The translations under genes and the position numbers were made by a program. The notes under the pieces were generated by a model. The model was not told the DNA's origin and did not search any database. It saw nothing but the letters and a program-made list of their open reading frames with translations. Below, in pieces: positions 17,040 through 26,451 of a stretch of DNA of 64,000 nucleotides. Origin of the DNA: Glycomyces harbinensis (lineage in GTDB: Bacteria; Actinomycetota; Actinomycetes; Mycobacteriales; Micromonosporaceae); assembly GCF_900101745.1 (NCBI RefSeq), contig NZ_FNAD01000017.1:1-64000 (forward strand). Direction: 5' to 3'. Within the stretch, counting starts at the first letter, position 1. The number at the start of each line of letters is the position of its first letter.

Positions 17040-17160
17040 TTCAAATTGGTTCTCTCTCAAACTAGTGCTGCATATTCCACAGCTCTCAGAGCTTGAAAAA
17101 GCTGAAATAATAAATATATGGGAATGTATTTATATGAATAAAATCGGGTCTGGCGGGGAC
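17040..17160. promoter_or_regulatory. AT-rich island before the recombinase gene
   Basis: About 120 bp far more AT-rich than its surroundings, including AATAATAAATATATGG and TATTTATATGAATAAAAT. It probably drives the recombinase gene, or could be a DNA-unwinding or transfer site. No repeats identify it as an origin. Confidence 0.4.
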
Positions 17161-17232
17161 GTTTTCCCAGGTGTACCCTGCCTGGACTGAGACGCGCATA
17201 GACGCGTTTTCGTGAGAGAAAGGAGAATCGGT

Positions 17233-19119
17233 ATGAAAGAAGAATCGCAAGAGATTCCGAATGTCGAGGCGGATCGCGACGATAAAGATCGCCCCACATT
17301 CAAGAGCTTCATCCACGAGCTGAATCAGCCGAACAGCAGGCTGGCGGCGGTCGTGCGGCTGAGCTTCGGTAAGCCGGTCGTTGCTCGTGAGGGTGCGCTG
17401 CGCGTCGTCATCTACCTACGGGTGAGCACCGAGGAGCAGGCTCAGATGGGCGGCGAACTAGAGGGCTACTCGATCCCGGCGCAGCGTGAAGCGTGCCTGG
17501 GGAAGGTGCGGCAGCTCGGCGGCGTCCTGGTGGAGGAGTACGTGGACGCTGGCGAGTCGGCCAAATCTGCGAACCGTCCGAAGCTTCAGAAGATGCTGAA
17601 GGACCTTAAGACTCATCGCATCGACGTTGTGGTGGTGCACAAGATCGACCGTCTCGCCCGCAACCGAGCCGACGACGTCGAGATCAACGCCGCGATTGCT
17701 CGGGCTGGGGCCAAGCTGGTGTCGGTGTCCGAGCCGGTGGACGAGACACCCGCGGGGCGGCTGCTCTACAACATGATGGCCGACGTGGCGCAGTACCACT
17801 CGGACAACCTCGCAGTGGAAGTCCTCAAGGGGATGAACGGCAAGGCGAAGCAAGGTGGAACGCCCTTCCAAGCTCCGATCGGCTACCTCAACCACCGGGA
17901 ATTTCGGGATGGCTTCGAGATTCGGACGATCATCCTTGACCCGGAACGGGCACCGTTGGTGCGCTGGGCCTTTGAGCAGTACGCCCTTGGCGACTGGTCG
18001 CTGCGACACCTGACAGATGTTCTCAACGACAAAGGGCTGCGTACCCGCGCCACCCGGAAGCGAACCAGCAAGAAGCTGACGATCAGCGGCGTCCACCACA
18101 CGCTGCGGAACCCGTACTACATTGGCATCGTGCCGTATCAAGGCATCTTCCATGAGGGCAAGCACGAGCCGCTGGTGAAGGTGGAGACGTGGCTGCGGGT
18201 TCAGGATGTGCTGAGCACTCACCAGACTGCGGGGGAGAAGGAGCGTAAGCACCAGCACTACTTGAAGGGCTCGGTGTTCTGCGGCCGGTGCGGCTCGCGG
18301 CTGATCTACTCGCTCAACCGTGGCCGTGCTGGCGACCGCTACGACTACTACGTCTGTGGGGCTCGTCTGGGCAAGCGTAACGACTGCACCCAGAAGTATG
18401 TCCGGGTGCCGAAGGTTGAAGTGGGTGTGGAGGAGTTGTATAGCCTGCTGCGCTTGCCAGAGGCACGGGCCGAGGAGATCCGAGACGGCGTGCTGGCGGA
18501 GCTTGACAGCGACCGCGCGGAGGCTGCGGAAACCAGGCAGCGAGCCGAGAAACGGCTGAGCGAGGCGAAGATGCAGCAAGAGAAGCTGCTGCAGGCTCAC
18601 TACTCCGGTGCGGTGCCGATGGACCTCATGAAGTCCGAGATGGCTCGGCTCTCGCGAGAGGTGTTGGAGGCAAACGGGGCCATTGCCGATGCGACGCGTG
18701 GGGTCGAGAACCTTGAGGAGACCTTGCGCCGTGCGCTGGAGATCGCTCAGGACTGTGCCAGGGCGTATGCGGACGGGACGCCGATGATTCGGCGGCTCAT
18801 GAACCAAGGGCTGTTCGAGAAGCTCTATATCAACGAGGACGGCTCCGTTGAGCGCTTCGAGATGACAGAGCCGTTCAGCACTTTGTTCGATCCGGACTTG
18901 CTGGAGCAGCTTTCGGCCGAGCGAGACGGTGTGGACGCTGCAGTGGAAGCTCAGGACGTCCAGGAACCGGACGAGGCGGAAGCGCCTTCGGTGCTGGTGC
19001 GCATGTTCGTGTGTGAAAAACGGACATACGCGAAACGGCCGGATCTTTCAATCCGGCCGTGTTCGAACATCAATGTTTTGGTACTCCCGAGCGGATTCGA
19101 ACCGCCGTTTCCGCCTTGA
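17233..19119 (+). CDS. large serine recombinase (integrase)
   Basis: About 628 residues from ATG 17233 (AAAGGAG upstream). Resolvase domain with YLRVSTEEQ (catalytic Ser), SANRPKLQKMLKDL and HKIDRLARN; the recombinase domain GYLNHREFRDGFEIRTIILD onwards; a zinc ribbon (CGRCGSRLIYS ... CGARLGKRNDC); and a coiled coil at about 430-530. It should integrate and excise the element. The last residues are encoded by sequence antisense to tRNA-Glu and its terminator, so the present C-terminus probably comes from the chromosome side of the junction. Confidence 0.92.
   Translation: MKEESQEIPNVEADRDDKDRPTFKSFIHELNQPNSRLAAVVRLSFGKPVVAREGALRVVIYLRVSTEEQAQMGGELEGYSIPAQREACLGKVRQLGGVLVEEYVDAGESAKSANRPKLQKMLKDLKTHRIDVVVVHKIDRLARNRADDVEINAAIARAGAKLVSVSEPVDETPAGRLLYNMMADVAQYHSDNLAVEVLKGMNGKAKQGGTPFQAPIGYLNHREFRDGFEIRTIILDPERAPLVRWAFEQYALGDWSLRHLTDVLNDKGLRTRATRKRTSKKLTISGVHHTLRNPYYIGIVPYQGIFHEGKHEPLVKVETWLRVQDVLSTHQTAGEKERKHQHYLKGSVFCGRCGSRLIYSLNRGRAGDRYDYYVCGARLGKRNDCTQKYVRVPKVEVGVEELYSLLRLPEARAEEIRDGVLAELDSDRAEAAETRQRAEKRLSEAKMQQEKLLQAHYSGAVPMDLMKSEMARLSREVLEANGAIADATRGVENLEETLRRALEIAQDCARAYADGTPMIRRLMNQGLFEKLYINEDGSVERFEMTEPFSTLFDPDLLEQLSAERDGVDAAVEAQDVQEPDEAEAPSVLVRMFVCEKRTYAKRPDLSIRPCSNINVLVLPSGFEPPFPP
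19035..19060 (-). terminator. hairpin downstream of tRNA-Glu, inside the recombinase frame
   Basis: ACGGCCGGAT with ATCCGGCCGT around a 6-nt loop. It lies about 20 bases past the tRNA 3' end on the minus strand, where a tRNA terminator is expected, yet it is within the 3' end of the recombinase coding frame. Confidence 0.55.
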
Positions 19120-19154
19120 GAGGGCGGCGTCCTAGGCCCCTGGACGACGGGAGC
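19079..19154 (-). tRNA. tRNA-Glu (anticodon CTC)
   Basis: On the minus strand a 76-nt cloverleaf starts GCTCCCG and ends CGGGAGT-A-CCA with encoded CCA. The anticodon arm is CCGCC-CTCTCAA-GGCGG, giving anticodon CTC (Glu). The T arm contains GGTTCGAATCC. The first acceptor pair is G-U. The recombinase stop codon lies within the gene on the opposite strand, so this is the likely integration target or lies next to it. Confidence 0.95.
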
Positions 19155-19269
19155 TTGCCTTGTCTTCGCGGCGTGCCGCGGCAACGACGACAACTTTACA
19201 CACATGACCCCCGGGGCCCGCAACCGGGATACGGCTTGTGATGTGGCCTACGGGTTCCCGGGCGCAGTG

Positions 19270-19331
19270 GCGGGCCGGGCCGGCGCTGACACCTTTTCAG
19301 GTGAACCCCCGTAGCGCCGGGCCCGGCCCGC
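19270..19331. terminator. long GC-rich hairpin after the lipoprotein gene
   Basis: An 18/19-bp stem (GCGGGCCGGGCCGGCGCT with AGCGCCGGGCCCGGCCCGC, one bulge). Its loop contains the smaller hairpin CACCT-TTTC-AGGTG. It lies between tRNA-Glu and the end of the lipoprotein gene at 19374. Confidence 0.6.
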
Positions 19332-19373
19332 CGGCCGACTGTAACGCGCCGCGCCGCGAGCCGGCGCGGGAAT

Positions 19374-20006
19374 CTACTGGTTGCGGCTGGTCGCCTGTCC
19401 GGTGATCTCGTTCAGCCAGGCCGCGTCGACGCCGTCGTGGTAGTTCACGAGCTTCACGGTGTACGCGGTGTCGTCGACCTTCGCGGTGACGCTCGCGATC
19501 ACGCCGCCCGTGGTCACGCACACCTCGAACGACCCGACGGGCGAATCCGCGGCGCCCTGCACGTCCACGCAGTCGGCCAGTTCGCCGGCCAGCGTCGTGT
19601 CGGAGAACTCCGTCGAGGCCGACGGGTCCGCCGCGGTCGCCGCGAGCCAGGACGCCACGTCCTCGTCCGAGGGCAGGACGTCGCCGAGCTGCTGCCCGAG
19701 CCACACGGCGAGCTCGGTCTCGTCCCCGCCCGTCCACAGCTCGGGCCGGTCGCCGACGACCACCGCGGCCGTTTCGGCCTCCGGGTCCACTGCGACCAGT
19801 ACCGCTTCGTCCGTGCCCTCCACCAGGTATTCGGCGGTATAGGCGCGGTCCTCGCCTTCGACGAGACGGTTGCTCAACTCGGTGAGGGCGACCTGGTCCT
19901 CCGAGGACGCCTCCTCACCGCCTCCTCCGCCCTGGCAGCCGGCGAGCGCCAGCAGCGCCGCCGCGCCGAGGGCAGCGCAGCGTCGAAGGGGGTTCTGCAC
20001 GATCAT
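19374..20006 (-). CDS. putative lipoprotein
   Basis: About 210 residues from ATG 20006, with GGAG upstream. A signal peptide with lipobox LALAGC lies near residue 23, then a Gly/Glu linker and a globular domain of alternating strands. The mature protein should be anchored outside the membrane. It ends with VDAAWLNEITGQATSRNQ. No family recognised. It is divergent from enolase across about 335 bp. Confidence 0.7.
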   Translation of the reverse strand: MIVQNPLRRCAALGAAALLALAGCQGGGGGEEASSEDQVALTELSNRLVEGEDRAYTAEYLVEGTDEAVLVAVDPEAETAAVVVGDRPELWTGGDETELAVWLGQQLGDVLPSDEDVASWLAATAADPSASTEFSDTTLAGELADCVDVQGAADSPVGSFEVCVTTGGVIASVTAKVDDTAYTVKLVNYHDGVDAAWLNEITGQATSRNQ

Positions 20007-21622
<1,616 letters not shown>

Positions 21623-21642
21623 GCACACCGTAGCGGCCCGGA

Positions 21643-21680
21643 CCTGAAGGCAGGCTGAAGCGACCTTAAGGGAACCTGAA
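21643..21680. repeat. four 6-bp direct repeats at 10-11 bp spacing
   Basis: CCTGAA, GCTGAA, CCTTAA and CCTGAA start at 21643, 21654, 21664 and 21675: one helical turn apart, the pattern of OmpR/PhoB-family binding sites. A similar array (reverse orientation) is at 53546-53572. The regulator is unknown. Confidence 0.5.
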
Positions 21681-21708
21681 GCCCGGCCCGGGAAACCGCG
21701 GACCGAAC

Positions 21709-21734
21709 GGCCCCCGCGCTCCGGCGCGGGGGCC
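21709..21734 (+). terminator. terminator of eno
   Basis: GGCCCCCGCGC and GCGCGGGGGCC around a short loop, followed by TTCCCC. Confidence 0.75.
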
Positions 21735-21766
21735 TTCCCCGTCCCCGGATCGACTAGGCTGGGACC

Positions 21767-22294
21767 GTGAACGCGAGCCGCCGACCCAGCCGCCCCCCAG
21801 GGCGATCCACCGGACCCGGCCGCACCCGCGCCGCCCGCAGGCCCGCCCCCGGCAGCGCCTCCCGCGCCGCGGTCAAGCGGGTCCGCCACCGCCCCGCGCG
21901 CAAGGTCTCGCGTCGCGCCGCGGTCCTCGCGCTCGTCCTCTCCGCGCTGGCCCTCGCCTACGCCTACCCGCTGCGCACCTACATCGAGCAGCGCATCGAG
22001 ATCAACCGCCTCGAGACCGAGCAGTCGGCCCAGCAGGAAGTGATCGAGGACCTGGAGGCCGAGCGCCTCAAGTGGGACGACCCCGAGTACGTCAAGGCGC
22101 AGATCCGCTCCAGCCTCCTGCTCGTGCCCCCCGGCGAGGACCTCGTCATCGTCATCGACGAGGACGACCCCGCGCACACCGGTGGCGCGGACGACGAACC
22201 GGCGGCCGACCAGGCCTGGTACGACGAGCTGGCCGCTACCTTTGAAGACGCCGACCAGCTCGACCCAGAGGAAACCGAGGAACCAGCGGAGTGA
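21767..22294 (+). CDS. septum formation initiator FtsB/DivIC family
   Basis: 175 residues. A long basic N-terminal tail (residues 1-50), one transmembrane helix (AAVLALVLSALALAYAYPL, about 50-70), a short coiled coil (IEQRIEINRLETEQSAQQ), and the conserved WDDPEYVKAQIRSSLLLVPPGE of FtsB/DivIC. It is a bitopic divisome protein partnering FtsL and FtsQ. GTG 21767 lies 6 bases after a TAGGCT -10 element, so it is probably leaderless. Acidic C-terminal tail. Confidence 0.9.
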   Translation: MNASRRPSRPPGRSTGPGRTRAARRPAPGSASRAAVKRVRHRPARKVSRRAAVLALVLSALALAYAYPLRTYIEQRIEINRLETEQSAQQEVIEDLEAERLKWDDPEYVKAQIRSSLLLVPPGEDLVIVIDEDDPAHTGGADDEPAADQAWYDELAATFEDADQLDPEETEEPAE

Positions 22295-22334
22295 ACACGA
22301 AGGTGAACGCCCTCGCGCGCCGGGCGGAGGCCCG

Positions 22335-22868
22335 GTGAAGCCCGAAGCGTGGCCCCAGCCGCCCCAGCCGGTGAGCGAGGCCGACGCGGCCGCCGTCACC
22401 GCCCAGCTCGGACGCCCGATCCGCGGCGCGCACGCCGTCGCCTGGCGCTGCCCCTGCGGGCAGCCCGCGGTCGTCGAGACCGAACCGCGTCTGCCCGACG
22501 GCTCGCCGTTCCCGACCACGTACTACCTGACCTGCCCCAAGGCCGCCTCGGCCATCGGCAGGCTCGAAGGCGGCGGGGTCATGAAGGACATGAACGAGCG
22601 GCTCGCCGCCGACCCCGAACTTGCCGAGCACCACCGCCGGGCCCACGAGGACTACCTCGCCCGGCGCGCCCGGCTCGGCGAGGTCCCCGAGATCGACGGC
22701 GTCTCCGCGGGCGGGCTGCCCGACCGCGTCAAGTGCCTCCACGCCCTGGTCGGCCATGCCCTCGCGGCCGGGCCCGGCGTCGACCCGTTCGGCGACGAGG
22801 CGATCGAGGCGCTCCCCGAATGGTGGGCGCACGGCAGCTGCGCCAGTGGACCGGAGGTCCCCGAATGA
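22335..22868 (+). CDS. DUF501 family protein
   Basis: 177 residues from GTG 22335, after GGAGG. Conserved features of DUF501: LGRPIRGAHAVAWRCPCGQP (a CxC pair), FPTTYYLTCPKAASAIGRLE, VPEIDGVSAGGLPDRVKCLH and HALAAGPG. Function unknown. It sits between ftsB and ppx throughout actinobacteria and overlaps ppx by ATGA. The cysteines suggest metal binding. Confidence 0.9.
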   Translation: MKPEAWPQPPQPVSEADAAAVTAQLGRPIRGAHAVAWRCPCGQPAVVETEPRLPDGSPFPTTYYLTCPKAASAIGRLEGGGVMKDMNERLAADPELAEHHRRAHEDYLARRARLGEVPEIDGVSAGGLPDRVKCLHALVGHALAAGPGVDPFGDEAIEALPEWWAHGSCASGPEVPE

Positions 22869-23785
22869 CCCGACGCGTCGCCGGCATCGACTGCGGCACC
22901 AACTCGATCCGACTGCTCATCGCCGACGTCGACGCCGAAGGCCGGCTCCACGACGTGGTGCGCCGCATGGAGGTCGTGCGCCTCGGCGAAGGCGTCGACC
23001 AGACCGGGCGCCTCTCCGAGGCCGCCCTGGAGCGCACCCGCGCCGCCCTCGCCGACTACACCGCGCAGATCCGCGAGCACGGCGCCGAGGCGATCCGCAT
23101 GGTCGCCACCTCCGCCAGCCGCGACGCGCAGAACGCCGGCGACTTCAAGGCCATGGTCGAGTCCGTGCTCGGCCAGGCCCCCGAGGTCATCACCGGCGAC
23201 GAGGAGGCCCGCCTCTCCTTCACCGGCGCGGTCGCGACGCTGCCGCCCCACGAGGGCCAGCGCCTGCTCATCGACATCGGCGGCGGCTCGACCGAGTTCG
23301 TGCGCGGCACCGGCGCCGACGTGGCCGCGGCCATCTCGGTCGACGTCGGCTGCGTGCGCATGACCGAACGCCACCTGCACTCCGACCCGCCCTCGCCCGG
23401 CGAGATCGACGCCGCGGTCGCCGACATCACCGCGGTCGCCGACAAGGCGCTCGCGGTGGCCGACGCCGACCGCGAGGCGACGGAGCTGGTGGCCGTGGCG
23501 GGGACCGCGACGACGATCGCCGCGATCAGCCTCGACCTGGACGCGTACGACCCCGACGCGATCGACGGCACGCGGCTGACCTATGCGGAGGTCGCGCGGG
23601 TCGCGGCCGATCTGGCCGCCGCCGACCACGCCGCCCGCCTGGCGATCCCGGTGATGCACCCGGGCCGGGCCGACGTCATCGTCGGCGGGGCCCTGGTGCT
23701 GCGCACCGTCATGGAGCGCAGCGGGATCGACGCGGTGCTCATCAGCGAGCACGACATCCTCGACGGCATCGCACTGTCCGCTTAG
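22865..23785 (+). CDS. exopolyphosphatase / GppA-family phosphatase
   Basis: 306 residues. ASKHA-fold phosphate-binding motifs: IDCGTNSIRLLIAD at the N-terminus, MVATSASRDAQN, DEEARLSFTGAV, and LLIDIGGGSTEFV. It hydrolyses polyphosphate or pppGpp (Ppx/GppA family; which substrate cannot be told). Length fits the short two-domain actinobacterial form. Coupled to DUF501 by a 4-bp overlap, and followed by a perfect terminator. Confidence 0.93.
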   Translation: MTRRVAGIDCGTNSIRLLIADVDAEGRLHDVVRRMEVVRLGEGVDQTGRLSEAALERTRAALADYTAQIREHGAEAIRMVATSASRDAQNAGDFKAMVESVLGQAPEVITGDEEARLSFTGAVATLPPHEGQRLLIDIGGGSTEFVRGTGADVAAAISVDVGCVRMTERHLHSDPPSPGEIDAAVADITAVADKALAVADADREATELVAVAGTATTIAAISLDLDAYDPDAIDGTRLTYAEVARVAADLAAADHAARLAIPVMHPGRADVIVGGALVLRTVMERSGIDAVLISEHDILDGIALSA

Positions 23786-23813
23786 GACCGTTCGAAGTCC
23801 TGCACGGCAAGAC

Positions 23814-23846
23814 GAAGGGCCCGAACCGCAACGGTTCGGGCCCTTC
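23814..23846. terminator. bidirectional terminator between ppx and a convergent gene
   Basis: Perfect 15-bp stem GAAGGGCCCGAACCG, loop CAA. It lies between convergent genes ending at 23785 and 23857. Confidence 0.85.
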
Positions 23847-23856
23847 GCCGCATCCC

Positions 23857-24540
23857 TTACGCCTCTTGCAGATCCGCCGCCGGGGCCTTCGAGGAGGCGC
23901 GCCACAGCTCGGCCGCGAGCCACAGGGCCGCCACCGTCACCAGTGCGCCCCAGGCGATCCGGCCCGAGTGCGGCAGGAAGTACTGCGGCAGCATCGTGAC
24001 CAGGAGCGCGGCGAGCGGGACGGCGCTCCAGCGGTTCAGGGTTCCCGAGCGCCAGACGGCGACGGCCGCGAGCACCGCGGCGACCGCGATGAGGGCCAGG
24101 CCGATCGCGAAGACGCTCATGGCGGTCGCGTCGTAGCGGAAGGCGTCGCCGACCTCGGTCATCGAGGCGTCCGCGTCGGCGACGGCGCGCTCGCCGATCG
24201 CCTTGAGGCCGTAGACCTCCGCGCCGTAGTACGAGATGGTCAGGCCCGAGCCGATGTAGCCGATCGTGGCGGCCAGGAACGCGGTCTTCTCGTTGCGGGT
24301 GCCCTCGAGGAGGCCCCGGAGGGCCCCGTACCCGAGCGGGATGAGGATGAGGCCGGCGATGGCGGCGATGTGCGCGACGGCCCAGCCGGTAGAGGTCCAG
24401 GACTCGGCGCCCTCGAGCGTGGTCTGGTCGGCGCGCGGGGCGGCGGCCTCGTAGACCGCGAACAGGACGCCGGCGATCGCGAAGGCCGCGGCGCCCATGC
24501 GGGCGCGGGGGTCGGGGCGGGTGCTCTGGGGGACTGACAT
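23857..24540 (-). CDS. multi-pass membrane protein, unknown
   Basis: About 227 residues from ATG 24540, with AAGGAG upstream. About six hydrophobic helices (for example AAFAIAGVLFAVYEA, IAAIAGLILIPLGYGAL, GLALIAVAAVLAAVAVW). No catalytic motif. It is divergent from a TetR regulator whose two operators lie in between, so it is probably repressed by that regulator. Confidence 0.75.
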   Translation of the reverse strand: MSVPQSTRPDPRARMGAAAFAIAGVLFAVYEAAAPRADQTTLEGAESWTSTGWAVAHIAAIAGLILIPLGYGALRGLLEGTRNEKTAFLAATIGYIGSGLTISYYGAEVYGLKAIGERAVADADASMTEVGDAFRYDATAMSVFAIGLALIAVAAVLAAVAVWRSGTLNRWSAVPLAALLVTMLPQYFLPHSGRIAWGALVTVAALWLAAELWRASSKAPAADLQEA

Positions 24541-24571
24541 GCGGGCTCCTTGGGGTTCACTGCTCATATTC

Positions 24572-24638
24572 GAGAGCAGTGCTCTCTGTTGGGGTAATCA
24601 TGGCACACCCGACCGGACAATGCAAGAGCAGTGCTCTC
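24572..24638. promoter_or_regulatory. two copies of a TetR-type operator palindrome
   Basis: GAGAGCAGTGCTCTC at 24572-24586 and AGAGCAGTGCTCTC at 24625-24638, centred in the divergent promoter region and spaced about five helical turns. The perfect symmetry and the neighbouring TetR gene make it the likely operator of both genes. Confidence 0.75.
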
Positions 24639-24657
24639 GTTTCGGTACCATGGCCCG

Positions 24658-25350
24658 ATGAACGCGCCGCGAACCGCCAGAGAGCGTGCCCGAGCCGAGA
24701 TCACCGCCGAGATCACGGCCTCCGCCCGCCGCCGACTCGGCGAGGACGGCGTCGGCGGGCTCTCCCTCCGCTCGGTCGCCCGCGAGCTCGGCATGGCCTC
24801 CTCGGCCGTCTACCGCTACTTCGCCAGCCGCGACGAGCTGCTGACCGCGCTGCTCGTGGAGTCCTACACCGAGATCGGCCTCGCCGCCGAGAACGCCGAC
24901 GACCCCGCCCGGGCCCCCGAGGAGCGCTGGCTCGCCGTCTGGCGGGCCGTGCGCGAGTGGTCCCTCGCCAACCGCCACGAGTACGCGCTGCTGTTCGGCA
25001 CCCCGGTCCCCGGATACATCGCCCCGCACATCACCGCCGAGGTCGCCGGGCGGATGCCCCTGACGCTCGCGCGGATCACCGCGGACGCCAAGCGCGCCGG
25101 GGCGGTCCGCCCGCTCACCGGCCCCGCCTGCGACCCCTCGGCCATCAGCCCCGAGATGCTGGTCCTGCTGGAGGACATGACGTTCAGCGCCGAGGAGACC
25201 GCGCGGCTCGTCCTCGCCTGGAACCGGCTGGTCGCCATCCTGGGCTACGAACTCCACGGCCACCTGGTGGGCATCACCGCCGACGACGCGCTCTTCTTCG
25301 ACTACACCGCCCGAGCCGAAGGCGCCCGCGTCGGACTCGCCTTCGACTGA
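24658..25350 (+). CDS. TetR/AcrR-family repressor with WHG-type C-terminal domain
   Basis: 230 residues from ATG 24658. TetR HTH at about 25-65 (GGLSLRSVARELGMASSAVY, then RYFASRDELLTALL). C-terminal ligand domain of the WHG-like type (EERWLAVWRAVREWSLANRH, then EYALLFGTPVPGY). The in-frame GTG 24631 would start inside the operator and is rejected. Likely autoregulated through the two palindromes upstream. Confidence 0.9.
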   Translation: MNAPRTARERARAEITAEITASARRRLGEDGVGGLSLRSVARELGMASSAVYRYFASRDELLTALLVESYTEIGLAAENADDPARAPEERWLAVWRAVREWSLANRHEYALLFGTPVPGYIAPHITAEVAGRMPLTLARITADAKRAGAVRPLTGPACDPSAISPEMLVLLEDMTFSAEETARLVLAWNRLVAILGYELHGHLVGITADDALFFDYTARAEGARVGLAFD

Positions 25351-25357
25351 CACGAGC

Positions 25358-25388
25358 GAGGGCCGCCCGGGCACCCCGGACGGCCCTC
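25358..25388. terminator. terminator between TetR and the PP2C gene
   Basis: GAGGGCCG...CGGCCCTC stem with an inner CGGG/CCCG pair, between two convergent genes. Confidence 0.7.
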
Positions 25389-25399
25389 CTCGAAGTCGT

Positions 25400-26206
25400 T
25401 CAGTACAGGTACAGGCCCAGGGCGATCGCGGCGACGACGAGCACCGCGCCGATCGCGCCGAGCACCCACGGCCAGCGCCTCAGGGGCCGGTGCTCGGAGA
25501 CGTCGCCCACCACCACCGTGACGTTGTCGGGGCCGCCGCCGTCCAGGGCCAGGCGCACCAGTTCGTCCGCGGCCGCCTGGGGGTCGGCGAAGTCGCGCAG
25601 GACGTTCTCGATGACCGCGTCGTCCACGACGTCGCTCAGGCCGTCGGAGCACAGCATGTACCGGTCGCCGAGCATCGCGGGGCGGGTCTCGAAGTGCGCG
25701 GGGGCGGGGTTGGCCTGGAGCACGCGGGTGACCACCGACTTGTACGGGTGGTCCTGCGCCTCGGCGGGGGTGATCGCGCCCTCGTCGACCAGGTGCTGGA
25801 CGTAGGAGTCGTCGACCGTCACCTGCACGAAGTCCTCGCCGCGCACCTGGTAGGCCCGCGAATCGCCGATGTGGACGATGTCGACCGCGTCGTCGCCGAG
25901 CCACAGGCCCGTCAGCGTGGTCGCCATCCCCTCGGACTCGGGGTTCTCGGCCACCGCCGCCCGGATGCGGTCGCGGGCGGCCTCGACCACCTCGCCCAGT
26001 TCGGCCGGGGCCTCGACGGGGGAGCGGCGGGCCAGGCGCGTCACTTCGGCGATAGTCACCCCGCTGGCGACTTCCCCCGCGGCCGCGCCGCCGACGCCGT
26101 CGGCGACCGCGAGCAGGCGCCGCGACGCGAGATGGGAGTCCTCGTTCAAGTCGCGGACTTTGCCCACGTCGGTGGCGGCGCCGTAGCGCCAGCGCAATTC
26201 GGTCAC
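25400..26206 (-). CDS. PP2C-type Ser/Thr protein phosphatase with C-terminal membrane anchor
   Basis: 268 residues. PP2C motifs: VRDLNEDSH, LLAVADGVGGAAAGEVAS (metal-binding Asp-Gly), IVHIGDSRAYQVR, MLCSDGLSDVV and GGPDNVTVVV. A C-terminal helix (VLGAIGAVLVVAAIALGLYLY) anchors it in the membrane, as in PstP/PphA-type phosphatases. GTG 26206 start. It is divergent from a Ser/Thr kinase gene about 245 bp away and may reverse that kinase's phosphorylation. Confidence 0.92.
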   Translation of the reverse strand: MTELRWRYGAATDVGKVRDLNEDSHLASRRLLAVADGVGGAAAGEVASGVTIAEVTRLARRSPVEAPAELGEVVEAARDRIRAAVAENPESEGMATTLTGLWLGDDAVDIVHIGDSRAYQVRGEDFVQVTVDDSYVQHLVDEGAITPAEAQDHPYKSVVTRVLQANPAPAHFETRPAMLGDRYMLCSDGLSDVVDDAVIENVLRDFADPQAAADELVRLALDGGGPDNVTVVVGDVSEHRPLRRWPWVLGAIGAVLVVAAIALGLYLY

Positions 26207-26451
26207 AGGCGATCACCACTGATTCGGCACTGAGTTTCGGCAGTCTGTTCAAAGCTTGGCCGTTCGAGGGACATGGGCGCAAGTGTAGTTGCTGGCCACT
26301 CACGGCAGGCGACCGTTGATCCGGGGTCGGCCCCGCGGGGCGGCCCGGTGCTGTATCCCCCCTTCGTGCCACCCTCCCATGCCGCCGCTGAGCTGCGGTG
26401 ACGCCCCCTTTACAGTGGAGACTGCACGCTTCATACCCCCGAGGAGCAGCC

